From Musa acuminata AAA Group (lineage: Eukaryota; Streptophyta; Magnoliopsida; Zingiberales; Musaceae), in assembly GCF_036884655.1 (NCBI RefSeq), contig NC_088355.1:17510001-17574000 (forward strand): DNA of 64,000 nt. The letters are read 5' to 3'. The position numbers and the translations under genes are program-made. Below are positions 24,601 to 34,733 of the stretch, piece by piece. Each line of letters starts with the position of its first letter. Position 1 is the first letter of the stretch. Below the pieces are notes generated by a model, which did not search any database, was not told where the DNA came from, and was given only the letters and a program-made list of their open reading frames with translations.

Positions 24601-24966
24601 ATTATGTTAAAATATCGAGAACTTGTATCGTAATTTTACTTATTGATATCTTGCCATGTGATGAAATGCTACAATTGATAAACACTTGAAATGTTTGCGT
24701 TATGATATCAAAAGCTTACATCGCAATTTTACATGTTGATATCTTACCATTTGATGATAGCAAACTTGCATGATGGTAAAAATTGATATTATATTTTTCA
24801 TGCAATGAGTTGAACTTATATAACAAACGCTTGATTGTGGTGCTTCTCCTTTTTGTTGATGACAAAGGGGGAGAAGTATGTTGATGACATGACATGTTAT
24901 GCATAAGTTTATGATGACATGTTGCTTGGATTTTTCAATCGAAGAGTTTCTATCAATATGATATAT
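21679..24966 (+). other. R4 non-coding tail
   Basis: This is 3.3 kb of AT-rich sequence with no recognisable protein. Much of 22900-24900 is the diverged inverse of the R5 tail. PPT-like tracts (GACAAAGGGGGAGAA type) occur at about 23041, 24488 and 24863. The true PPT next to the 3' LTR is deleted together with the first part of the LTR. Confidence 0.7.
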
Positions 24967-25979
24967 TGACAGAAGGCTTCGGGCCGTGGACTAGGGCATC
25001 GAGTCAAGAAGAGCGGGTATTGTGCCAAGGATATCGGAGTTGCGGAGTCAACCGGCCAATTGGGCAATAGGCCGTAGGAGAGGACGATGCGCCGAAGAAT
25101 CGGATGAAGCGTCGAGGGGCCAATGACATGCCGGACAACTTGATGAATGCTTAGTATTAATTGTCTAGATCGAAGTTTGTTATACATGTGCAGGAATAAC
25201 TATGATGGGAGTAAGACATGTAGTGGGAGTTGCGCCAGAGTCAAGACTATGATCACATTGGGGGTTCGAGAGTTCGACGAAAGTCCGGACGATCGTTGGA
25301 GGTTCTGCAAGAACAAATCCGAGAAGTCCAGGAGCTTGCCAAAGAAGCTCGTCGAAACTCACCAAGTGGATTGTCAAAAGTCTAGGAGTTTACCGGAAGT
25401 CCGCTGGAGCATCGCCGAGGGTTCGTCAGATGTTCGCCGGAAGCTCGCTGGAAGAAGCGATTGACGCACTAGAGCAAGTTGCAGTAAATGTCTTAAGAAA
25501 TATCATAGTTAGCATGTAGATTAAGCTAGGAATGGGAGGTGATCCCTTGACAGACCCAAATTGGGCCGAATAGATCAGCCTATTCAGACCCAGATTTCCT
25601 GGCCGATGGTGGCACCGCTTGGGTCAGCGGTGGCACCCAGGAGCTCAGTCTACTAGGAAAGCTGGGTGGTGGAACCACCCCAATCAGGTGGTGGCACCGC
25701 TTGGGCTCAGTCTCCGAGCAAGACTGGGTGGTGGAACTGCCCTAGTCAGGCGGTGGCACCACCAGAGCTCGGTCTCTGAGCTTTGTCAGGCGATCATACC
25801 GCCTAGTCTGGCAGTAGTACTGCCAGGACCTCGGAAATCCGGGAGATGACATTTTTAAGCTCCAAATTCAAACTAGTTTGAGGACTATATATACCCACCC
25901 TTTTCTACATGAAAGGGCACCGAAAATCCAATCTTACTCTGTGATTTTTAGAGCTTAAAAGTGTTATAAAGGCTAGAAG
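24967..25979 (+). repeat. 3' LTR of R4, first part, start deleted
   Basis: It begins abruptly at GACAGAAGGCTTCGGGCC, which corresponds to about 10313 in the 5' LTR. About 175 bp of LTR and the PPT are missing. It runs to the R6 insertion point at AGAAG (25975-25979). Confidence 0.8.
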
Positions 25980-26106
25980 TGTTAGGATCGAGAGCACTAA
26001 GAGGGGGGGGGGGGTGAATTAGTGCAGCGGAAATCTTACAATAATTTAAAAACCAAAAGCTGCGTTCATTCAAAAACTATTATGATGCAAAAGCAAATTC
26101 TCAGTT

Positions 26107-26392
26107 TGTATCTAAGTGCAGTTTGCGTCTAAGCGCAGATTGCGTTTAAGCGCAGTTTTGCGTCTAAGCGCAGTTTTGCGTCTAAACTCAGATTTACGTC
26201 TAAACGCAGATTTACGTCTAAACGCAGATTTACGTCTAAACGCAGATTTACGTCTAAACGTAGTTTTACGTCTAAACGCAGATTTACGTCTAAACGCAAT
26301 TTTACGTCTAAACGCAGTTTTACGTCTAAACGCAGATTTACGTCTAAACGCAGTTTTACGTCTAGACGCAGATTTACGTCTAAACTTTGAAA
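26107..26392. repeat. 18-bp minisatellite in R6 3' LTR
   Basis: About 15 copies of GATTTACGTCTAAACGCA variants. The unit is a multiple of three and free of stops in two frames, so it translates as an AFRRKS-type repeat on the minus strand and an LRLNAD-type repeat on the plus strand. I treat these as by-products of the repeat length. Confidence 0.9.
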
Positions 26393-27101
26393 CTCGTTTG
26401 TATAATCGCAGAAGGCAGTATGCAGTTGAAAACAAGACGTAAACGTGAACTGAAATCTGATGATTGAGCGAGGAAAGCCGATTTACGTCTGAATGCAGTT
26501 TTACGTCTAAATGTTGAAACTCGTTCGTAAAATCGTAGAGGACAGATTGCAGTTATTAATAGGATTAAAATGTAAGCGTAAACTGCAAAGAAGCTCGTTC
26601 GTAAAAGCACGGAAAACAGTTCTGCAGAATCAAACGTAAACGTAAACTGTAATGTATGAAAATACGAATTTACGTCTGAATGCAGATTTGGAAGAACAGC
26701 ACTTAGAACTCGTTCGTGAAAGCGCAGAGAGTAGTAGTGATGAGGGAGGTTTGCAGTAATGATAAAGTGCTCGAAATTAAACGCAAACCAGAGATTTAGA
26801 GTGGTTCGGTCAGCCTTGACCTACTCCACTTTTGGCTTCCTCCACCGATGAGGTTGCCGACGTCAACTAGGTGCCTTCCTTCAATGGGCGAAGGCCAAAC
26901 TTCCCTCTTACAGTTTCTCTCCTTTTGACAGGCTTAGGAGACAACCTTTACAGACCTTTCTCTCCTCACTTTACAATTGAAAACTTGAAGAACAGAAGGA
27001 GGAGACTTAAAGGCTTTACAACACTTTTGAGCTCTTAGAATCACAGAAAAGATCAAGATTTCGGTATAGGTCTGTATCTTTTCAGTGCTGAATGGGTGGG
27101 G

Positions 27102-27109
27102 TATTTATA
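27102..27109 (-). promoter_or_regulatory. TATA box in R6 3' LTR
   Basis: Minus-strand TATAAATA in the same conserved context as in R5. Confidence 0.75.
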
Positions 27110-27174
27110 GGCCCCAACCCAATTCAAAATTCGAGCTCAAAACGATCAAATCGATCAAATCCCAGAATTCTGGG

Positions 27175-27755
27175 ATCAGGCGGTTGCACCTCTCGACTGG
27201 AGAGGTGGCACCGCCTGGCAGAGCTCGAAGACTGAGCTCTGCCGATTGCTTCTCTCTGCCAGGGCTCGAAGACTGAGCTCGATGGTTGCATCACCTGGCA
27301 GAGCTCGAAGACTGAGCTTGGTGATTGCATCACCTGGCAGAGCTCGAAACTGAGCTCGGTGGTTGCATCACCTGGCAGAGCTCCAAGCTGAGCTCAGGCT
27401 GATCCACCTCTCTGCCAAAGCTCGAAGACTGAGCTCGGTGAATGCATCACCTGGCAGAGCTCGAGACTGAGCTCAGGCTGATGCACCTCTCTGCCAGAGC
27501 TCGAAGACTGAGCTCGGTGGTTGCATCGCCTGGCAGAGCTCGGAACTTGAGCTCTGGCGGTGCAACCTCTTGGCTGGGGCGGTTGCACCTCCCAGCCTTG
27601 CAGCCCTGGCGGTTGCACCTCCTGGCTGGGGCGGTTGCACCTCCCAACCCAACAGCCCAGGCGGTTGCACCTCCTGGCTGGGGCGGTTGCACCTCCCAAC
27701 CCCACAGCCCAGGCGGTTGCACCTCCTGGCTGGGGCGGTTGCACCTCCTGGTGCA
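27175..27755. repeat. U3 tandem arrays in R6 3' LTR
   Basis: The GAGCTC-paired array (27200-27545) is followed by GGCGGTTGCACCTCC units (27555-27750). This LTR has more of the second unit than its partner at 34589-34733. Confidence 0.8.
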
Positions 27756-28276
27756 ATCAGGGTCCGAATGGTTCACTCCATTCGACCCACTTGAATCTTT
27801 TCAAGGGCCCAATTGCCCCAAGATTAAGCTAATGGGATCACCTCCCATTTTCATGCTTAATCATCATGCTAACTACGATTATCTCTTAAGATAACTTCTG
27901 CAGCTTTGCTCCGATGCGTCAATCGCTTCTTCCGGCGAGTTTCCTGCCAACTTCCGTCGATCAACCGATAACCCTCGGTGATCCTTCTGCGGACATCCGG
28001 CATACTCCTGGACTTTGCGACGATCCACTTGGCGAGTTCCGACGAGCTTCGCTTGGCAAGCTTCTGGACTTCTCGGATCTGTTCTCTCTGAACCTCCGAC
28101 GACCGTCCGAACTTCCGTCGAACTCTCGAACTCCCAACGTGATCATGATCTTGACTCCGGCGCAACTCCTGCTGTTTGTCTTACTCTCATCGTAGTTAAT
28201 CCTGCACACTTATCTCAACACATAGATTAGATAACAAATGACAATTGACTTCATCATCAAAATCCGAGATTCAACA

Positions 28277-29503
28277 ATCTCCCCCTTTTTGATGATGACA
28301 ATCAATTGATAAAGGAGTTGTCCTTAACTCCCCCTATCTATATGCCATAGTTGAGATAAGTCAACCTTGAATTCAAGACCTAAGAATTCAAGTGACGTAT
28401 TGATAAGTTAGATCAGTTAAACTTATCAATGCTCCCATCATGATGCCTATCATGATGTATCTCTTCAAGAATTATGTCAAGGCATGACATACATCAACAA
28501 GTTTGTATGATAGTGTTTGTAACCATTCATCATGTAATCATATAAAGCTACGAAGGACTTTTTTTTTTTTACATGATGCTCACATTTGAGATTTTCTAGT
28601 AAGTTTGCATTTTCTTCACAATATCAAATCAAGATATGATGCAAACTATAGTACATGTTCACATATCTCTTGGTGATGCAAGGATGGCATAACATTGTTT
28701 ATAGCATCACTCAAGTATTTGCAACTATGACATAGATATGATTATGGCAGTTCAGCTATGACATAGTGTTTATCAATTCATATTTTTCTCCCCCTTTGTC
28801 ATCAACAAAAAGCATGATAGCATTATCAAGCATATAAAGGAAGTCATGACACATATATCTCTTTATTGTTTTTGCTTGACGGAGGAAAGTCATTTTCCAA
28901 AGAGTTTTCATAAGAGTATACGGGAACATCCCATTTTTAGCATACAACCCGAAAAATGAACTTCTTACATGCATTTGGTTAAAAATATTTGTCACATAAT
29001 TTGCAACATGTTATTTGATCAAGCGTTGTCAAGGCATGTAATAGTAATAACATTCGAAAAATAATTTTGATGTAGTAACACAATTATTTCAAGTGCAGCA
29101 TTATATCATATTGCATAGCAGGATTTTTATTTCAGCAAGTGTAGCATTGCATCACATGGTAAGATATCAGCTCGTATGATGCAAATTTTTGTTTGATACA
29201 TGGCATGATAGCAATCATATTAGCAGTAGCAACCATATCAATGTTATACTGCTGACTTATCAACTTACATTGGTATGTTGCTTCATATTTTCAAGGCATA
29301 GGCTTTTAAACCTTTTTAGTTTCAGTGCAAAAACTGAGATAAACAACAAGAGATGTTTGCAAATATGCTTACACAGACAAAGATAACCATATCAGGGTAA
29401 CATATGTACAGCATATCAGGTAACCATAAAGACAAAGTCCTTCATGAATAACATAAGGAGTTTACAACATGTCATATCAAAAACATCAGATGTTTATACA
29501 AGC
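28277..29503 (-). other. R6 3' non-coding tail and PPT
   Basis: The PPT (minus strand AAAAAGGGGGAGAT) is at 28277-28290. A second AAAGGGGGAGAA tract is near 28788-28800. The rest is AT-rich with no credible ORF and leads up to the stop of ORF2. Confidence 0.75.
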
Positions 29504-30619
29504 TTATTCATGAGGTGGAAGATTAAAGTGCCTAAGTAAAGAGTCAAATTGTCGATGGATTTGTTGTAGCTCGGTTAGGATTTGATCTTGTCGAAGTTCA
29601 AGCCGTTCTTGTCGTTGCTCAAATCGGTCCATCCGAATCCCGATATCTTCGATGGATGATGTGTGAGTTTGCTCAACCGGATGTGTTTCCTCAAAGGGAC
29701 AGATCGGAGGAGAGTGGGTACTCCTAAAGACTGGGGTTTCCGGCTCTGGTTCAGGTTCAGGCTGAGGGGGATCAGTTCTTCTAGGCATTCTAACCCAGTT
29801 ACCGTTTCTATAGTGACATCTTAGTCGGTGAAGTAGATTTTTGTTTATTATGCTGAATCTATCTGATTTCATTACTTCTTCTTCTAGTGGTATTTGAATG
29901 TCGTAAGCTTTCATTATTCTAGTAATAATTCCACCATATGGGAGCATCATATCTTTCGTAGATAATTCCAACATGTTTTGTTGGATCAGATACCCAAGAC
30001 AAATGTCACGTTCTTTCATAATTAGGTACATAATTCCTAATTCCAATTGACTCACTTCATCATGATGGTATTGCTTAGGAAGAATTATACTAGTCATGAT
30101 ATGATGAAGTATCTTAGTGTTAAAGGGCATTAGATGTTCACAACTTTTAGGAATAGATTCTACGTTAGGATTGGCAAGGATTGTTCCTAAGGCTTCAACG
30201 TAGGATGTTTCAATAGTTTTTTCATCCCATGATCCTTTGAAGTAAAGTCCTATGCTTTTCATGGGAATACCTATCATATCACAAATGAATCTATCAGTGA
30301 TTGAGATGTGTTGTCCTAAGAGATAGGTTGATATCCTTTCTTCATCATCTTTTTGCATGTTGTTATAAAACAATCTAACTAGTCTAGGATAAATGGGTTC
30401 GTTGATCTGCAAAATGGGAAGTAGATTTAGGTTTGCAAACCAATGGATAGTCTCTACATCTCTTGGTTCATTCAGATCTACGTATTTTCCCTTATTGATG
30501 CTTCTTAGTTCGAAGGAGAGAAATTTTTCAGCATGATTTTTGGAATCAAAAAGAGTGAGATCAAACTCTTCTACTACTCTCCTCTTTCCCTTGTCCCTTG
30601 AGGATCTTCTAGATCCCAT
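29504..30619 (-). CDS. R6 ORF2: plant-transposon-protein-like (371 aa)
   Basis: This intact ORF lies on the same strand as gag and downstream of it, where pol would be in an autonomous copy. The N-terminus is basic (SRRSSRDKGKRR, residues 3-14), possibly a nuclear signal. The globular part (about 18-270) has the pattern IYPRLVRLFYNNM (76-88), a GIPM turn (117-120) and MMLPYGGIITRI (224-235). I associate these blocks with the Pfam 'putative plant transposon protein' family, whose function is unknown. A Pro/Glu-rich linker (284-297) leads to a Gln/Arg-rich predicted coiled coil (about 322-364). There is no RT, protease, integrase or zinc-finger motif. An Env-like protein is unlikely because I see no signal peptide or membrane segment. 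The family assignment is from memory of conserved blocks. Confidence 0.7.
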   Translation of the reverse strand: MGSRRSSRDKGKRRVVEEFDLTLFDSKNHAEKFLSFELRSINKGKYVDLNEPRDVETIHWFANLNLLPILQINEPIYPRLVRLFYNNMQKDDEERISTYLLGQHISITDRFICDMIGIPMKSIGLYFKGSWDEKTIETSYVEALGTILANPNVESIPKSCEHLMPFNTKILHHIMTSIILPKQYHHDEVSQLELGIMYLIMKERDICLGYLIQQNMLELSTKDMMLPYGGIITRIMKAYDIQIPLEEEVMKSDRFSIINKNLLHRLRCHYRNGNWVRMPRRTDPPQPEPEPEPETPVFRSTHSPPICPFEETHPVEQTHTSSIEDIGIRMDRFEQRQERLELRQDQILTELQQIHRQFDSLLRHFNLPPHE

Positions 30620-30990
30620 TACTACTGCTGTTTAGAGGGATGATGATGAGCTAAAGTAAATGAAAATCAAAGCAGAATTGAAGAGCTTCTTAGAGAGTAC
30701 CTTTGTGAAATCTTCAAGAGAAGGAAGGATTCTTGATGTTTTGCTCCGAAATAAGAGGTATTTGGAAGGCTTAGAGGAGTGAAATGGGAATGGAGGAGAC
30801 TTGGAAGAGTAGAGGAGGAAATGGGGGTGAGTTGGGGTCGGTTCCTCAGCCGGCCCTAGCGTGATTTTAAAGAGCAGAGCTGCTGGCGGTTGCACCTCTG
30901 GCTGGAGCGGTGCAACCTCTGGCAACCCGTGATAGCTGGAGGTGCAACCGCCAGCTGGAGAGGTGCCACCGCCTGCAGCAGGTGAGTACT
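30620..30990 (-). promoter_or_regulatory. ORF2 leader with LTR-like motifs and inverted repeat
   Basis: Upstream of the ORF2 ATG lies a pyrimidine-rich leader (minus strand, about 30630-30840), then a TTTAAAATC element (30865-30873), then copies of GGCGGTTGCACCTC, the motif tandemly repeated in U3 of the LTRs. Two of these form a perfect 17-bp inverted repeat (30882-30898 and 30939-30955). The order (GGCGGTTGCACC words, TATA-like element, leader, ATG) mimics the LTR promoter, so an internal promoter for ORF2 is possible. This is inferred. Confidence 0.5.
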
Positions 30991-31381
30991 TAAGATGATT
31001 TGATTAGGGATCCTTTGCCTTGAGGAGAGTTTCAGATCAATTGATGTTTGTTACATGATTTCGTATGAGTTTTTATTTAAGGAAGAAGCTCTTTGTAAGA
31101 TAGATCTTTTAACGTGCGTACGTATGTTTGTTTGATGTCCCTTTTAAGATCATGACATATTTAGTTTCTACAAGAATTAATTCGTAGATGAACAGGTTTT
31201 GAAGATCAGGGGGGTATGTGAATTTGGATATGATATATTTCTAATTGTATCGTATTTGTGATTTCATAGCTTCCACTTGTTACTTAAGCGTTGCGAGTCC
31301 CTTTTTGATTCTTGGTTTATGACCATTGAGAGTCAAGGAGCAGAACATTATTTCTTGCTCCGGCCTAGACTTTTAATGTTT
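30991..31381 (-). other. spacer between gag and ORF2 leader
   Basis: AT-rich sequence with no domain seen. It follows the gag stop and occupies the place of pol, so it marks the pol replacement junction. Some T-rich words recall the non-coding tails of the relatives. Confidence 0.5.
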
Positions 31382-32965
31382 TTATAGGAACGGATGATCT
31401 TTAGGAACCCATTTGCTTTTGGGTGCCTCATAAATAGATCTACATTTTCTATCATGTTGCATAGAGTTTATCATGGTTCCTTTAGGAACCCAAATTAATT
31501 TGTTTGGACTTATTTTCTTAAATGGACAACAATGTGTCTTGTGTCCAGATTTGCAACAAAAGTTGCACTTGGTTTGGTGTTGAACATGTAAGATGGGGCC
31601 TTTTACAAAGGTAGTTGGATTTCGGTGAGGACTCCTCACAAATCCAATCCCACTTCTTTTGGGAGCATGACCCTTGTTTGTAAGGATCATGTTTAATGAC
31701 TTGCTACCAACCTCGAATTTCTTCAAGGTGTCCTTAAGTAGCAAGTTTTCTTTTTGTATAGTTTCTAAATCATGACATTTGATACATGAATTTAAACTAT
31801 CATGATGTTCGACTTTTAACTTATCAAACTCACAAGTAAGATTATCATGTACCTTTTTTAGCAACTTGTATTTTCTATTTATAACTTTGCATTCATCAAA
31901 TAAATCATGGAAGTCATTTAATAATTCATCGAAAGATAAATCAGCATCTAATAAATCCGTTACCTCCTCTTCGATGGCCATAAAGGCGTAATGAGCAACT
32001 TGCTCGGTGTTGGACTCCTCTTCCTCAGATGCGCTCGAATCATCCCATGTTGCTTGGAGCGCCTTCTTCTTTGTTGTTCTTTTCTTGACTTGGGGACAAT
32101 CACTCTTGTAGTGTCCTGGCTTTTTACATTCGTAACAGATTACTTGGTCCTTCTTGGGTTCAAATTTATTTTTCACATCGTTTTTAAACTTGTTTCTTTT
32201 GAAGAATTTCTTAAACTTTCTTGTCAAAAGTGCCAAGTCATCGTCACAATCCTCATCACTTGAGTTTTCTCTCAAGTGGCATTCAGAAGTTTTAAGTGCC
32301 ATATCCTTCCTGTTCTTTGGAAGGATGTCTTCTTGCTCTTCATGAGCTTTGCAGGTCATTTCGTAGGTCATTAATGACCCGATTAGTTCTTCAAGAGGGA
32401 AATTTCGCAGATCTTTTGCCTCTTGAATGGCGGTGACTTTAGGATCCCAACTTTTAGGAAGGGATCTTAGTATCTTATTAACAAGCTCAAAATCCGAAAA
32501 GCTCTTTCCGAGTCCTTTTAGACCGTTGACGACATCCGTGAAACGGGTAAACATGTCGCCAATGGTTTCACTCGGTTTCATTCGGAAAAGTTCAAAAGAA
32601 TGCAGCAACAGATTGATTTTTGACTCCTTCACTCTACTTGTGCCCTCATGGGTCACTTCAAGTGTGTGCCAAATATCAAAAGCAGTTTCGCAAGTTGAAA
32701 CACGATTAAACTCGTTTTTATCAAGTGCGCAAAATAAGGCATTCATAGCCTTTGCATTAAGAGCGAAAGCCTTTTTTTCTAAATCGTTCCAATCAATCAT
32801 TGGAAGAGAAGATTTTGAAAATCCATTTTCAACAAGGTTCCACAGTTCAAAATCCATAGAAATAAGAAAGATCCTCATTCGGGTCTTCCAGTAAGTGTAG
32901 TCCGTTCCACTGAACATGGGTGGACGTGTAATCGAATGCCCCTCTTGGTTTCCGGCGTATGCCAT
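31382..32965 (-). CDS. gag: R6 Gag, full length with two zinc knuckles (527 aa)
   Basis: This is an intact copia-type Gag with capsid and nucleocapsid parts. The start ATG is about 50 nt inside the 5' LTR edge. The N-terminal motif is DYTYWKTRMRIFL (22-34). The UBN2-type core (about 60-205) contains CETAFDIWHTLE, MKPSETIGDMFTRF and LEELIGSLMTYEM. The first knuckle is C277-C280-H285-C290. An acidic Ser/Glu tract (309-318) and a likely coiled coil (about 345-425) follow, then a second CX2CX4HX4C at C467-C470-H475-C480. The C-terminus (IWVPKG, then SKWVPKD) is the stretch that leads into protease in Sirevirus polyproteins, but a stop follows. The R10 gag fragments (62550-63257) match residues from about 265 onwards. 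No frameshift or premature stop is seen. Confidence 0.93.
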   Translation of the reverse strand: MAYAGNQEGHSITRPPMFSGTDYTYWKTRMRIFLISMDFELWNLVENGFSKSSLPMIDWNDLEKKAFALNAKAMNALFCALDKNEFNRVSTCETAFDIWHTLEVTHEGTSRVKESKINLLLHSFELFRMKPSETIGDMFTRFTDVVNGLKGLGKSFSDFELVNKILRSLPKSWDPKVTAIQEAKDLRNFPLEELIGSLMTYEMTCKAHEEQEDILPKNRKDMALKTSECHLRENSSDEDCDDDLALLTRKFKKFFKRNKFKNDVKNKFEPKKDQVICYECKKPGHYKSDCPQVKKRTTKKKALQATWDDSSASEEEESNTEQVAHYAFMAIEEEVTDLLDADLSFDELLNDFHDLFDECKVINRKYKLLKKVHDNLTCEFDKLKVEHHDSLNSCIKCHDLETIQKENLLLKDTLKKFEVGSKSLNMILTNKGHAPKRSGIGFVRSPHRNPTTFVKGPILHVQHQTKCNFCCKSGHKTHCCPFKKISPNKLIWVPKGTMINSMQHDRKCRSIYEAPKSKWVPKDHPFL

Positions 32966-33001
32966 CTCTCTTGGGTTTTAATCCTTTAGAGAGTTAACCT
33001 T

Positions 33002-33013
33002 GCTCTGATACCA
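33002..33013 (-). other. PBS of R6 (tRNA-iMet)
   Basis: The minus strand TGGTATCAGAGC lies directly inside the 5' LTR edge at 33016. Confidence 0.9.
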
Positions 33014-33140
33014 ATTGTTAGGATCGAGAGCACTAAGAGGGGGGGGGGTGAATTAGTGCAGCGGAAATCTTACAATAATTTAAAAACCAAAAGCTGCGTT
33101 CATTCAAAAACTATTATGATGCAAAAGCAAATTCTCAGTT

Positions 33141-33424
33141 TGTATCTAAGTGCAGTTTGCGTCTAAGCGCAGATTGCGTTTAAGCGCAGTTTTGCGTCTA
33201 AGCGCAGTTTTGCGTCTAAACTCAGATTTACGTCTAAACGCAGATTTACGTCTAAACGCAGATTTACGTCTAAACGCAGATTTACGTCTAAACGTAGTTT
33301 TACGTCTAAACGCAGATTTACGTCTAAACGCAATTTTACGTCTAAACGCAGTTTTACGTCTAAACGCAGATTTACGTCTAAACGCAGTTTTACGTCTAGA
33401 CGCAGATTTACGTCTAAACTTTGA
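33141..33424. repeat. 18-bp minisatellite in R6 5' LTR
   Basis: It has the same unit and order as 26107-26392. The two R6 copies appear identical in this array, which fits a recent insertion. Confidence 0.9.
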
Positions 33425-34135
33425 AACTCGTTTGTATAATCGCAGAAGGCAGTATGCAGTTGAAAACAAGACGTAAACGTGAACTGACATCTGATGATTG
33501 AGCGAGGAAAGCCGATTTACGTCTGAATGCAGTTTTACGTCTAAATGTTGAAACTCGTTCGTAAAATTGTAGAGGACAGATTGCAGTTATTAATAGGATT
33601 AAAATGTAAGCGTAAACTGCAAAGAAGCTCGTTCGTAAAAGCACGGAAAACAGTTCTGCAGAATCAAACGTAAACGTAAACTGTAATGTATGAAAATACG
33701 AATTTACGTCTGAATGCAGATTTGGAAGAACAGCACTTAGAACTCGTTCGTGAAAGCGCAGAGAGCAGTAGTGATGAGGGAGGTTTGCAGTAATGATAAA
33801 GTGCTCGAAATTAAACGCAAACCAGAGATTTAGAGTGGTTCGGTCAGCCTTGACCTACTCCACTTTTGGCTTCCTCCACCGATGAGGTTGTCGACGTCAA
33901 CTAGGTGCCTTCCTTCAATGGGCGAAGGCCAAACTTCCCTCTTACAGTTTCTCTCCTTTTGACAGGCTTAGGAGACAACCTTTACAGACCTTTCTCTCCT
34001 CACTTTACAATTGAAAACTTGAAGAACAGAAGGAGGAGACTTAAAGGCTTTACAACACTTTTGAGCTCTTAGAATCACAGAAAAGATCAAGATTTCGGTA
34101 TAGGTCTGTATCTTTTCAGTGCTGAATGGGTGGGG

Positions 34136-34143
34136 TATTTATA
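34136..34143 (-). promoter_or_regulatory. TATA box in R6 5' LTR
   Basis: Minus-strand TATAAATA. As it lies in the 5' LTR, it is the likely promoter for the gag RNA. Confidence 0.75.
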
Positions 34144-34208
34144 GGCCCCAACCCAATTCAAAATTCTAGCTCAAAACGATCAAATCGATCAAATCCCAGA
34201 ATTCTGGG

Positions 34209-34733
34209 ATCAGGCGGTTGCACCTCTCGACTGGAGAGGTGGCACCGCCTGGCAGAGCTCGAAGACTGAGCTCTGCCGATTGCTTCTCTCTGCCAGAGCT
34301 CGAAGACTGAGCTCGATGGTTGCATCACCTGGCAGAGCTCGAAGACTGAGCTTGGTGATTGCATCACCTGGCAGAGCTCGAAACTGAGCTCGGTGGTTGC
34401 ATCACCTGGCAGAGCTCCAAGCTGAGCTCAGGCTGATCCACCTCTCTGCCAAAGCTCGAAGACTGAGCTCGGTGAATGCATCACCTGGCAGAGCTCGAGA
34501 CTGAGCTCAGGCTGATGCACCTCTCTGCCAGAGCTCGAAGACTGAGCTCGGTGGTTGCATCGCCTGGCAGAGCTCGGAACTTGAGCTCTGGCGGTGCAAC
34601 CTCTTGGCTGGGGCGGTTGCACCTCCCAGCCTTGCAGCCCTGGCGGTTGCACCTCCCAACCCAACAGCCCAGGCGGTTGCACCTCCTGGCTGGGGCGGTT
34701 GCACCTCCTGGCTGGGGCGGTTGCACCTCCTGG
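34209..34733. repeat. U3 tandem arrays in R6 5' LTR
   Basis: The GAGCTC-paired array and the GGCGGTTGCACCTCC array. The second array is one 54-bp higher-order unit shorter than in the 3' LTR. Confidence 0.8.

Larger units (their letters stand above)
25980..28276 (-). repeat. 3' LTR of R6 (2297 bp)
   Basis: The plus strand starts TGTTAGGATC and ends GATTCAACA. It has a poly(G) run of 12 at 26003-26014, minisatellite, TATA box at 27102, U3 arrays and a CpG-rich block (27900-28150), in the same order as R5. Confidence 0.93.

Noticed and set aside
26107..26392. Possible CRISPR-like array
   Set aside because: Units are directly adjacent with no unique spacers, lie inside LTRs and occur in a plant genome. 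It is a minisatellite.
27394..27894. Overlapping frames of 70-150 residues in all directions within the U3 arrays (also at 12922-13333, 19066-19459 and 34428-34963)
   Set aside because: They are shadows of the GC-rich tandem arrays. Overlapping frames on both strands and repetitive composition argue against coding.
29504..30619. Envelope-like protein of a Sirevirus
   Set aside because: No hydrophobic signal or membrane segment is visible. The protein is hydrophilic with a basic start and a coiled-coil end.
32427..32894. 155-residue plus-strand frame opposite the R6 gag
   Set aside because: It is antisense to a conserved Gag. The equivalent antisense frames in R4 and R5 differ in length and boundaries.
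33146..33490. 114-residue frame with AFRRKS hexapeptide repeats (and 26112-26435, plus their plus-strand LRLNAD counterparts)
   Set aside because: The 18-bp unit is a multiple of three, so openness is automatic. The R5 arrays with the same unit contain stops, so coding is not conserved. It is kept only as a finding about the repeat.
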